NCBI GenBank assembly: GCA_030762895.1
Contig: CM061070.1
Span: 30,965,652-31,029,651, forward strand
Direction of reading: 5' to 3'
Length of the DNA stretch: 64,000 bases
From: Sophora flavescens
Taxonomy: Eukaryota > Streptophyta > Magnoliopsida > Fabales > Fabaceae
A program made the position numbers and the translations under genes. Shown in pieces: positions 22,137 through 32,378 of the stretch. Position 1 is the first letter of the stretch; the number at the start of each line of letters is the position of its first letter. Below the pieces are notes generated by a model that was given only the letters and a program-made list of their open reading frames with translations, was not told the DNA's origin and did not search any database.

Positions 22137-24839
22137 ACGTCCTTTCCCTGAGCATCACATTAATTACCTCGTTTTACGAAAAATGATATTATTAACAACA
22201 TGTCGATTTTACTTCGGAAAAATATATGTTCATTATGGATGTTTCCCATCTTGGGATATCATAAAACTTTTATCATTAACATCTTTTATGTAACTAACTA
22301 GAAAAATAGTACCATGGATACACATAAAACCTTATATAAATAAAAAGCCTTCTTGATGACAGGCCACTTGACAGAAGTACATAGAGTGAATACAACATAG
22401 TTCTTCATAGCAACTAAGTTAATTATTAACAGACTTGCAAAAAGTTAAACTAGATTAGAGGGACATGGTCTGATACAAAATAGAACGACAGCTTTGGACA
22501 CTACAACCCCAGCCGACAAATCTATGGCTGGTCTAGTCCTAGTCATATCCGTTCGGGAGACCACCATTTTTATCTCCACCCTGCGGAGACACAACCGGGG
22601 AGGGGTCCTCCACCTCAGTACCCTCATCAGGATCATCATCATTGTCAAGTGGATATTACTGTGGGTCCTCTTCTATCTCCTCCGTCGGATCCTCCTCAGG
22701 AGCCTCCTCCATAGGGGCAACAAGTGCCTCCTATTGGGGTAAGTCCTGGGGTGGTTGTTGTCCTAAGACCACCAAACCATGTGCAGCCCAGTGCTGGATA
22801 CAGATATCCACGGGTGGCAGTGTGATCCGTATTGTCTCAGTAGTCTGAACCCTCCGCATGGGTCCATTCAAAATGATGCCCTCTACTGTAGTAACGGGAC
22901 CAGTATAGTGAGCTACGTGGGCCCCCGGTCCGAACTCCCACATCTCCGGGTCAAAGTAGTTATCAAAGATTAGGGCTCGCGCCCGGGAATGAGGCAGTGG
23001 TGCGTCTGGGTTCATCTATTTTCTGATACAAATAATATATGCCACATAGAAATAAAACAAACAAAATGCAAGAGTGAGATACCAATGTATGGATAATTAT
23101 GATAAACTACATACTTGCATCACAAACAACATACACAACAGATATCATCATATTTACAACATGTGAAATATTAAACTAAATATAATATCACACCAATTCA
23201 TCAATCAACTTTGAAAAACAATGATGTTCATGAAAAATTCAACTTTGATGCAAGACTCCGGAGTTTTCAACTTTCTTAAAGAAATGAGCTGATCAGGCTC
23301 AGTTGCCATAAAGGCACAACATGAATTTCCACTACACTATCCAAACTCCTGGCACAGTGTGCAACGTGCGTGGATTGTCTATAGCATACTGTCCAACGCA
23401 AGGCACAGTAGTTCCGGCTAATGGACTTCATTGTCCATCAAGGCACAATAAAACACCGTAGCATGAAATACCTGGCCCTTCTAGATATTCACACGAAACA
23501 ACGTAGCATGAAATACCTGATCTTTACAAATATTCATACAAAAACAGCGTGGGCACGTCTGCCAAAATAAATGCATGAGAAAATCATTTTATTTTCAGCT
23601 TTTCTTTGTGCTTGATATTTGCCTTTAGTCAAGGCTCAAAGCTCACGATTTTCAATGTTTTTAATGTCTTGCAATTTTTATTATCAACACAGGACTTTAC
23701 GTACGAGTGTCTAATCACAACAGTCCCAGACTTATGCATCAGTCCTTGGACTTTGTGGTCTTAGAAAACAATTTTCACCTTTTTATTATCATCACCATGT
23801 TTCAACTCAACGTATATGGAGCAGCGGTCCATAGCAACGTACGTTGGAACATAGCCCATAACAACGTAACACGGATCATGGATTAACGTGCTTTTAAAAC
23901 ACTAGTTACCTGACGTCTTGGTTACTAGGTTCAACTTTTCAACTTTTCTTCTTTTTCGCTCGGTGAAAATACAAAACCCAAAAACAAAACTTCCGTAACT
24001 CATCCAAGTTATCGGATACTTTATTTCAATAAAACCTTCTTTTGAAAAACATTTTTCCTTTGAAATTCATTTTTAAAAAAATCTTATAATAAAACTCCAA
24101 ACGTCCATCTTTAGAAAGAAAGTCCTCTTTTACAAAAAGAATAGAAATTTTTAAGAACAACCTTAGTGTAATATATGAGAACTAAAATCTTTTTGGTAAA
24201 GAACCAAGAATTTAATTTGTTTTTACATAATTTCTTTACCACAAATAGTCTAAAAGATTTAAGACTTTTCTAGAAAATATCCTTCAAATCTTCTAAAATG
24301 ATCTCTTAAATTTTTTTCACCTAAGTAAAAAAATATGGCCTTCTCTAAAAATACGTTTCAACTTAAAAACATTTATTTTTCAACTTGTGTAAAGTTTTAT
24401 TAAGGCTTTTATCTTTCCTTAAGGGTTGGGCTCTAACCAATGGTTAGGCTACTATGCACCAATCAACACAACTTCAAGCACTTACAACACAAATAATATA
24501 ATTCATTTAAGCACATAGTTAAATTCAACATGTCATCATATAAATTCGTCTAATTCTAAAACATCCATATTAACAACAACTTCATAAAATAGCACATAAA
24601 AAACACACACACACACGCGCGCGCGCGCGCACACACAGACACACACACACATATAGGAAATCAATCTTTCACATATTAAACAACAACATCAATAAAATCA
24701 AACAATCCAAACATACAAGTACATAGTTACCATAATTTTAATATCCTTCAGGCTTTCTCCCCTTACCTTAATTATGATGATAAAAAGCTTCGGTCGGGTA
24801 TGTTAGAGGAAACGACTCGACGTTCGTCATGACTTCAAA

Positions 24840-24840
<1 letters not shown>
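22137..24840 (-). mobile_element. Opposite-orientation family Y segment nested in 20618-26386
   Basis: It starts TGTGACGTCC and then follows the antisense order seen at 50007 and 36703: CATCACAT..TTACC, GAGCTGATCAGGC..GGCACA (23290), CTTTGTGCT (23605) and CTCCCCTTACC (24755). At 24840 it stops in the TATATA/TATG microsatellite at the point where the sense copy was interrupted at 22136. The remaining 5' end and its target duplication are not seen, so this is either a truncated nested copy or an internal rearrangement. Confidence 0.55.
22731..23015 (-). other. 94-codon open frame inside an LTR-like element
   Basis: Starts MNPDAPLPHSRARAL and has no stop for 94 codons in a locally GC-rich stretch (22500-23010) that differs from its AT-rich surroundings. 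No homologous domain is recognised, and the corresponding regions of the related elements at 36703 and 50007 do not keep this frame. It may be a captured or LTR-encoded fragment. Not called as a gene. Confidence 0.25.
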
Positions 24841-24842
<2 letters not shown>

Positions 24843-24928
<86 letters not shown>

Positions 24929-25037
24929 TGTATGTATGTATGTATGTATGTATGTATGTATGTATGTATGTATGTATATACATACATACATACATACATA
25001 CATACATACATACATACATACATACATACATACATAC
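24843..25037. repeat. (TA)n-(TGTA)n-(CATA)n compound microsatellite, self-complementary
   Basis: An AT run (24843-24892) is followed by about 19 TGTA units (24901-24976) and, after TATA, about 14 CATA units (24981-25037). The TGTA and CATA blocks are reverse complements, so the single strand can fold into a hairpin of about 57 bp with almost no loop. It lies at the junction between the antisense and sense parts of the family Y composite. Confidence 0.95.
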
Positions 25038-25497
25038 TAGTAGTCGAGTAATCGATAAGACCAAAATCACATTGGAAACCTTTTATGTAAAACCAATGGT
25101 GATTCGGGGATTTCAGGTTTATCGACATGGTTGATTTTAAGTATTTAATTATGTCTGACTTTATGTTTATTCAATTGATTGTGATACGCTGGTTAAGGTA
25201 TTCCATTGCATGTGACACATTATTTTTGGTGTTTGAATATTCTGTTGATTAATGTGTTATGCATGATCTGTCTGGTTTAATAATGTGCTTAGTGGACTTT
25301 AAGCAAAGATATATGTTGTTCGGGAGATATTTGTTTGGGTGAGAGAATGGATGTGACTTAGAGGGCCTAGCTTAATTAAGTTGTTTTATAGATGAGATTA
25401 TGAGATATGATTTGAGGATTTATACGAGTTTCTAGTGAGAGGTTGAGGCACTAGGTTATGACCCCGTAAGAGTTGGTGAGGTTTATATACTGTTGGA

Positions 25498-25705
25498 TGT
25501 AGCAATTGGGCTATTAGAGATATAATTTTATGTGTAGCAATTGGGCTACTAGAGATATAGTTTTATGTGTAGCAATTGGGCTACTAAAGATATAATTGTA
25601 TGTGTAGCAATTGGGCTACTAGTGAAGTAGTCTATGTGTAGCAATTGGAATACTAGAGATATAATTTTATGTGTAGCAATTGGGCTACAATAGATATAAT
25701 TTGAT
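25498..25705 (+). repeat. Minisatellite, unit about 35-38 bp, six copies
   Basis: The unit TGTAGCAATTGGGCTACTAG plus AGATATAATTTTA repeats six times with small changes; one copy is shorter (near 25615-25640). It lies in the 3' part of the LTR-like insertion 20618-26386. Minus-strand open frames over it are by-products of the repeat. Confidence 0.9.
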
Positions 25706-26927
25706 ATAGGGGAGTGCTCGCTCGGACGAAGGACTAACATTCCTATTTGGATGGAGATGGTATGATAAGATTGTGGTGATCACGTCAATATAAAGGTTTA
25801 GTTGCGTGAGGTTGAGGGTAGAGGATAATATCTTAGTTTTGAGGATGACTTGTTAGTTATATGTGTTGATTGTTTGTGACTTTTATTATGTTATATACTA
25901 TGACTCTTTTCCACATTGGATGATAGAACTGTTTCTTATCCCCTATATGTTTGTCTGTTGTATTTTATTTCTGATGTGATCGTACGAGAAGACCTGATGG
26001 AGGAACTAGTTGTTGAGGAGTTAGATGGAACTCCGTATGAACCAGATGCTGGAGGACGAGCTGTGGATTCCAGCAATGTAGTTTAGTGTCTAGGGCAAGT
26101 GAGTCTTATAAGATGTTTTATTTTCCGATAGTATAACTTTTGTTTAAGTATATGCCTGTGAGGGATCCTACTGAGAGGATACCCTAAGACAGTGTTTTGT
26201 ATTACTATAATAAGACATGTGTGTGTATGTATAATGTACTTATGTTGTGGTGTTCAATTAATCGAAGTTGTGGGTTTAGTAACTTAAGTTTTAATATTTT
26301 CGTATTTTCACGTTAAGCACACGATTAAGAAATTAATTAATAAGGTTTTAATCTAATAACACAACGGGGCACAACGGGGTGTCTCAGTCATTGGTACTAC
26401 GGAATAGTCACCAACATGATTTTGGTATTGTCGATTACTCGAACACTAGTAGGGTTTAGGTCACCCTTTGCATATCATTGTATTTTATGCTACTCTTGCC
26501 TTCCTAACGATAATGTGGTTCTTTCTCCCACCTTACTGACATGCGTGCTTTCTCATAAAACTCCCGAACGTGTCCGTGCTACCGACACGAACTTCGACAC
26601 ACCTTCCAACAACATCCACAAATAAGGCATCAACACCCCTGATACATGCATTGGACCAAAAATTGTCTCGAGCTCACGCACAGGTTCCAAAAACAGACAA
26701 ACACAAACAATAGCAGAATCAACAACAGACCAACACATGATTTGAAACAATGAACCGGAATGAATTGTAAATGAAGAATTGAAGCAAGATCGTACCCAAA
26801 CAGTAGCTATCCCACAAAGTCAAATTTGTCTCTGAACCGGCGATCGATTTCCTGCTCGATTGATTTGGCAGAAAAACCCGTAAAAGCCTAAAATGCACCG
26901 AAAACTATATCAGGACTAAGAATAGGA

Positions 26928-28256
26928 TGAAATAGACAACTATAAATACGAGAAGATGGGTTGAATTGTGTTTATCAGACTTTAAAAGAAAGTTAGAAAC
27001 GTTTCACACACAACCTAGAGACAGGAAAGTGTTTCGAGAAGCACAGACAAGTGACTTGTCTGGTTAGTTTTAATCAGAAAAACACACAATCATGCAAGAT
27101 TAAAACTTACTTGATATTCAAACTTAAGCCCCTTTAGTTAGTTAACAAATCGTATAATCAAAGAAACCAAAGAGTTAAGGATAGAGAGATAGACACAATT
27201 ATTTTATCCTAGTTCACCCATTAACAACTAGGGCTATGTCCAGTCATTGGCAGCACCAAGTTTGTTCCATTATAATTGATCAGGTTGCCGACTCCAAGTA
27301 TTCTTTAAGCCCCTAGCCTCTCCAGGCTCTAAGACAAGTATTGTTTGCTAGCCTAGCCTCTTCAGGCTCACTCAAGTTTGTTTGAGAAAAGATTGTAATA
27401 AATACAATTTGCAAGTCTTTCACTAAAACTCAGAAGAGTGAATTAAATGTGAAGGTTAGAAAGATTGTGTAATAACTTCAAATAATTGAAGAATACAGAT
27501 TGGAAGAATGAAGAAATAGATGCGCGGAGTAATGGCTCTTTAATGCTGTGTGTGAGACTTCTGTATTTATAGGCTTCAATCATTTTAAATTCGTTAGATA
27601 CATTCTTTAAGCTTTTGGCTTTGAGCTGAGCTCCATTAAATGTAATAGAGTCATTCTGGGCAGTCATTTAATGCATAGGAACGTTGGTTGTATTCTAACA
27701 GGGATGAGCAATGCTTTAAGCTCTGAGCAGCAGCCAAATCAGAGTTGCGCAGGTTGTTTTTGTACTTTGCAGAGCACATTTACCTTTTCATGAAACTCCC
27801 AGTTGTACTAGGGAATAAAGCATATTGGAAGCACTCTTTTCTGATTTCCTTGGTTGCTTTGAGTGTTTGACCTTCTGACTTTCTTTATTCTCGTGAGAGA
27901 GAGCTTCGGTAACTTCTGATTGAGTGGACTCCTCCTAAAGGTTCTTTTGTCCTTGCGTGTTCCTCATCGAAGAACCACGGACGAGTGAGATCTTTAATAA
28001 ACTAGTTGATTCTTCAATGCAGGCCGTCAACAATCCAGTCAGCAGACAAGTTGACTTTTACTCAGCAGACAAGTGATCTCCATAGATGATCAAGTTACTT
28101 TTTAGAGCAAACAGGTGATAGATATTCTATAAGTAATAATCTGCACACTAAGTAGACAGGTCAACAACCAATATGGAGTCCAATTAAAACATTGATAAAT
28201 GTTTAGTTTTCATCAAAACTTAGACAAATGCACATCGGACATTTAGAGGCTTAACA
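26928..28256 (+). mobile_element. Dispersed repeat R, copy 2, with boundaries; TSD TAGGA
   Basis: Comparison with the right gypsy LTR (TAAGAATAGGAGTAGAAGG at 40928) shows a clean insertion between two copies of TAGGA (26923-26927, 28257-28261). The insert begins TGAAATAG and ends TTAACA: TG..CA with a 5-bp duplication, as in LTR-type insertions. It is 1,329 bp with no coding frame. Internal marks are TATTTTATCCTAGTTCACCC, GGGCTATGTCCAGTC, CAAGTATTCTTT and TCTCCAGGCTC. Copies 1 and 3 lie at about 18360 and 43990. The superfamily is not certain; a solo LTR or TRIM-like element fits the ends. Confidence 0.75.
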
Positions 28257-29032
28257 TAGGAGTAGAAGGAATTTGAATAGCTAAAAAAGGATAAATGTAG
28301 ACAACGTCGACACCAACTTACCTTGACGAAACTCACATGCAAAGACGCAGGTACGAAAATGTCGAAGCCACGAGTACGAATACACGATCGGTTCAAAAAA
28401 TCCGACAACTGAAACCACCTTAACCCAAGCTCCTAAGCCACGATGGCAAGGTTTTGATCATGATTTCTCTCCATTATCGTCTTTGGTCATGCACAAAATG
28501 AAGGAGAAGAAGAAGAAGCTTTAGTTAGTTTTCTTTCTATTAGTTTAATTAGTATTAGATGGTAGGTGTTAGTGGAATTTTAGGTGTCATGCTTTAGTTT
28601 AGTCAAAGCTAGGTGTCAAATTAATGTTATAGTGGAGTCCACGTGTCTTTGTCTTAGGCTAGGTGAGATGAGTTAGTGGAATGGTGATGTGGCACGACAC
28701 CTGCGTGATGCCCCGTCGGCACAACCGAGTGTTTTCTTCTGCATTTTCTTGTGAAACTTACTGTTGGGATCTTTTTCTTAATTATTTTAGGCTACTCCTA
28801 AAAAACATATTTTACTCATTCCCGACCTAATTTTAATGTTCTAACTCTCAATTAATTAATTATTTGATTAATTAATCTCTCAGTTTGCGTTTCTTTGCAT
28901 TCTGAACCCGTTTCAACTCCGATTATCCTCAAACTTGAAAAACAAGCTCACTAACACCTAAGGAATATGATTAAGCAGTCAAACATGCTTAATCCTTTCC
29001 CCATACACTAATCTAGAAAACAGGATGTTACA

Positions 29033-29050
29033 TTAGTACCCCCTTTATAA
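29033..29050 (-). other. Polypurine tract of the gypsy element
   Basis: On the minus strand AAAGGGGGTACTAA lies immediately before the start of the 3' LTR (TGTAACATCC, 29032). The purine run is the expected primer site for plus-strand synthesis and fixes the inner LTR edge. Confidence 0.7.
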
Positions 29051-29079
29051 TAAATTTCGTCCTCGAAATTTGACGTACC

Positions 29080-29316
29080 TTAAAACAAATGAGGATACAG
29101 CTGCTGCATATCTTCTTCTCTTTCCTTAGTCACATCTCTTGTAGTCTCATACCATACGACCTTAACCAATGGAATATGTTTACCACGAAGCTCTTTAATC
29201 CTTCTATCCTCAATCCGTATAGGTAAGGCCTCATACTCTAGGTTCTCTATCAGTTGTATGGACTCGGGCTCGAGAATGTGTGATGGATCAGGGTAATAGT
29301 TTCTTAATTGAGACAC
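29080..29316 (-). pseudogene. Chromodomain-like C-terminus of gypsy polyprotein
   Basis: The frame runs PDPSHILEPESIQL, then YEALPIRIEDRRIKELRGK, then IPLVKVVWYE and ends YPHLF. This is the succession of the chromodomain-like tail of Tekay/Del chromoviruses, which may guide integration to heterochromatin. The conserved tryptophan of the last helix is replaced in TRDVTKEREEDM. It overlaps the integrase C-terminal frame by a few bases in another frame, so one frameshift separates the two. Confidence 0.75.
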
Positions 29317-29618
29317 ATGAAAACATCATGAAGGTTGGAAATATTTGGAGGTAAGGCTATATGGTAGGCTACTGGACCAATTCGGCGAAGAATCTGAAAA
29401 GGTCCAATGAATCTAGGAGTAAGCTGTCCAGATTTGATAGTTCTGCCAATTCTAGTCTTCGGAGTGACTCTAAAAAAGACGTGATTACCCTCTTGAAATT
29501 CTAAGGGTCTTCTCCTCTTGTCACTGTAGCTTCTCTGCCTATCTTGTGCATCTTTCATCTTTTCCCTTTTCTTCTTAATCTGCTCCATTGTTTGTTGTTT
29601 CACATTCGGTCCTAACAC
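29304..29618 (-). pseudogene. Gypsy integrase C-terminal (GPY/F) domain
   Basis: The frame contains RQRSYSDKRRRPLEF, a basic stretch, GDHVFFRV-like sequence and the GPF module (FIGPFQILRRIGPVAYHIAL). It joins the integrase core at 29640 upward on the minus strand with an intervening frame change. It would bind DNA non-specifically during integration. Only part of the enzyme remains open. Confidence 0.75.
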
Positions 29619-31760
29619 TTGACTTTCACCTGTCTCATACTAGCACAACAGAGTTCTGCACTTCCTCCCATATAAAGCTTCATATGGTGCCATTCTTATA
29701 CTTGTATGGAAACTGCTATTGTAAGTAAATTCAATCAAAGGAAAGAACTCATCCTAACTCCCAGTGTGTTCCAACACACAAACTCTCAACAAGTCTTCCA
29801 ATGTTTGATTGTCCATTCCAACTAACCATCCGTCTAAGGATGATAAGCATAACTTAACCTTAAATTTGTCCCTAAAGCACTTCTCAATTGTTTCCAAAAT
29901 CTAGATGTAAATCTAGGGTCTCGACCGAAAAAAATGTTAGGTGGCACTCTATGCAACCTGATCACTTACTTGATATAGATTTGAGTTAACCATTTCATTG
30001 TATAACTTTCACCAATAGGTAAGAAGTGAGCACACTTTTTTAACCTATCAATGGTAACCCAAATCGTATCATACCTCTTTGGAGTTCTTGGCAACCTAAC
30101 CACAAAATCAATAGTTATGGTATCTGATAATCCGCTGGCTTATCTAGTTTAATAGCTGGAAAGACCATGATTTGTATGCTAATTGTTCAAGTTTAATCTC
30201 ATTTTTACCCGAATTTGGCTTTATTTGTCCTTAAGCAACGATGTGAGTCTTTTTAGTAATTTTTAGGAATTTTGGTAGTTTTTGAGTCAAATAAAGCATC
30301 TAATGCTATTTTAAGTTTCAGGTTAAAAGTCAAGCTGGAAGAAGCTAGGAAAAATTGAAGAAAACAAGCAGAAATACAAATTTTGGGTGTCTCACCCAAC
30401 GAGACAGTGCTTCTCCCGCAAGCCAGAGGCCATAATTATAAGATTTGCAAGGCTCTCTAGGTCCCCACGAGCAAGGGCTCGCCCCGCGAGCCAAAGGGGA
30501 AGAATTGATGCATTCTCCGAGGCACCCTACGAGGAGGTGTTGGCCCCGCGAAGCAGTCGATGAAATCTTGAAGACTCCCTATATCGTCCCACGAGACAGG
30601 GTTCACCTCGAGAACCAATGAAGATCCAATAGGGCTAATTTCAATTATTGGCCTCACGGGGAGCTGTTTGCCCAGCTAGCGTGCGCAGAATCATTTTGGT
30701 ATTTAAGCTTGTTATTAGTGCAAATTTTGTACCCTAATCCTAGTTTTTGGAGAGCTGTGTCTCCCGAAGTCAATTTTTTGAGTTTAAGTGATGTTTATTC
30801 TCGAATTCTTGTGGATCATGTACGCTATGTGGAACTAATCCTCTTTTCTAAGGAATCGACGTAGTCGCACATGACGGCATAGTGAATTTGTAATGTTTTC
30901 TATTACATTCTCTTAATTATTACTTCTTAATTCTGTTTTGAATTGTGTTAGTCAAAAGAGCTCGTGATTAACTAGTCAGGTGTGATGAGTCTGACTGGAG
31001 ATTCATGCTTTAGGATTTGAATTAAGAACACAAATTGAATATTGATAGAAATATAATAGGAGATTTGTGTAATCGATATAGGGAACCAAGAACTTAATGA
31101 ATCTTGCATGTTAATCATCATAGAGATAAGTTGACTGGTATGTTTAGGTGTTTTCTCTTGTTCTCGAACAAGACATTAGAATAATTTAGGGTTCCTGATT
31201 GGCATGAAATTGAATTAGGGATAGAATAATAATCACATTGGATCTATCTTCGATTGTGCAGATGAAATTGTGACCTTAGATTCCCCCAATCACAATCTGA
31301 ATCTCAATAATTACTTTTGATTTGTTTTGATCTCATTTTAATTAGATAATTGAATTAATATCTCACTTGATTTCACACCATTTTCTCTCCTTTGACTTGG
31401 TCAAACTTGGTTACTTTCTTTGAATTTAGATAAAATTGGTCACCCAATCCCTGTGTTCGTCTCTGGTATTACTTACCGTGTTTTTATTACTTGCTTCGAT
31501 CAGGTACACTAGTCGGAGCCCATCACTATCCTATTTCCATTGTGGGATATCCAAAGTTTACAACAGTCCTACCGGTTTCTGATGTTCAATCTTAGCCTTT
31601 TGACGCACCAGACAAGACAAAACTAATTCTGCCACCTCTTTCTTCATCCACAACCACCATAATATCTTCCTTAGATCCTGATACATCTTGGTTGCTCATG
31701 GATGAAAACTTAACCTGCTCTTGTTTGCCTCCTCTAAGATCATCCTCCTAAGCTCTATAT
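29619..31760 (-). pseudogene. Gypsy integrase core and zinc-binding end, split by an LTR insertion
   Basis: Leftward from 31760 on the minus strand, the zinc-binding end (KMYQDLRKI..WWLWMKKEV, then CLVRQK) is read at 31750-31590. The catalytic region follows at 31570-31530 and 30120-29640, with ITIDFVVRL (first aspartate) and FGRDPRFTSRFW (second). A 1,401-bp element with TSD interrupts it just before ITIDFVV. Removing the insert and one TSD copy restores the frame across the site. Several stops remain elsewhere, so it is inactive. Confidence 0.7.
30125..31525. mobile_element. LTR-like insertion in integrase, TSD GTATC/CTATC
   Basis: The element starts TGATAATCCGC, ends GGAGCCCATCA (TG..CA) and is flanked by GTATC (30120-30124) and CTATC (31526-31530), a 5-bp duplication with one change. 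The integrase reading frame fits together exactly without it. It contains repeated CTCGCCCCGCGAGCC-like GC palindromes (30470-30610) and no gag or pol: a solo LTR of an unknown family. Confidence 0.8.
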
Positions 31761-31939
31761 CCTCAAGCACGCATATCCGATCACTAAACCTCAAGATCCC
31801 ATCTGGTCCTCTCCAAAACTCAGAGGTCCTACCCTAATCTATCCCTTGACTCACCTCTTGCATATACTAATCTTGTCCTTTCTTCTCCATGATATCTTTC
31901 ATAAACTCACTACTGATAGTGACCATACCCAAACATATC

Positions 31940-32378
31940 CTACCCTCAATCAACTCCATCCCTAGGTTAAGATCCCTAAATTGTTCAATCAGCTACTACG
32001 TTTACCTTTACTGGATGGTATAGAAGATCAAACTTATAATCCTTTATAAACTCCATCAATCTGCTATGTCCCATATTCAACTCCTTACGATCGAACATAC
32101 ACTTTAAACTCTTATGATCGCTATACACATTGAAACTCCATATCTTCAATGCGAACACTATAGCTTCAAACTCCAAATCGTGGGTCGGATAGTTCCTCTC
32201 AAGAACTCATAACTAACGGGAAGCATAAGCCACAACTCTTCCCTCTTACATCAAGACACAACCAAAACCTTGGAACGACGCATCACAATACACGTCAAGT
32301 TGTCCTAAAGGATCTGGCAAAGTCAGCACTAGTGATGTAGTCAACCTCCTCTTCAGCTCTTGGAAACTTTGCTCACAC
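31940..32378 (-). pseudogene. Gypsy RNase H region
   Basis: The frame at 31985-32176 reads MEFEAIVFALKIW (acidic residue in the LEAIVFALK-like motif), VYSDHKSLKCMFD (aspartate and histidine) and NMGHSRLMEFIKDYKF, the core of the RNase H that follows reverse transcriptase in Ty3/gypsy. The flanking parts toward 32360 keep similarity in other frames (DASFQGFGCVLM). Stops and a frameshift break it. Confidence 0.75.

Larger units (their letters stand above)
20618..26386 (+). mobile_element. LTR-like insertion, family Y (TGCAACAGCC...GGTGTCTCA), TSD GTCAT
   Basis: The element begins TGCAACAGCCTGATTTTT, ends GGGGTGTCTCA, and is flanked by GTCAT (20613-20617, 26387-26391). The right gypsy LTR keeps the empty site (CGTCAATGGTACTACGG, 36570-36586), which proves the insertion. 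Its 5' part (20618-22136) matches, in opposite orientation, the elements at 36703-40520 and 50007-53893, including the block near 20770-20820 with ACGGAACCCGGTCTGTG. An antisense relative fills 22137 to about 24840, and microsatellites follow. No gag or pol: a solo LTR with a nested relative. Confidence 0.8.
19213..29032 (-). repeat. Left (3') LTR of the gypsy element, with insertions; outer 1.2 kb not homologous to its partner
   Basis: From about 20404 onward (AACCCTAACTAGCATGTTAAGC) the sequence matches the right LTR from about 36380, and continues after the inserts at 26392-26927 and 28262-29032. The first 1.19 kb, 19213-20403, starts TGTAATCACCC and does not resemble 35160-36380 of the partner, although its length is about the same. 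The inner end is GGATGTTACA (29032). Nested inside are 20618-26386 and 26928-28256. Confidence 0.65.

Noticed and set aside
24768..25134. Long tyrosine/isoleucine/methionine frames on both strands
   Set aside because: They are translations of TATA/TGTA/CATA microsatellites.
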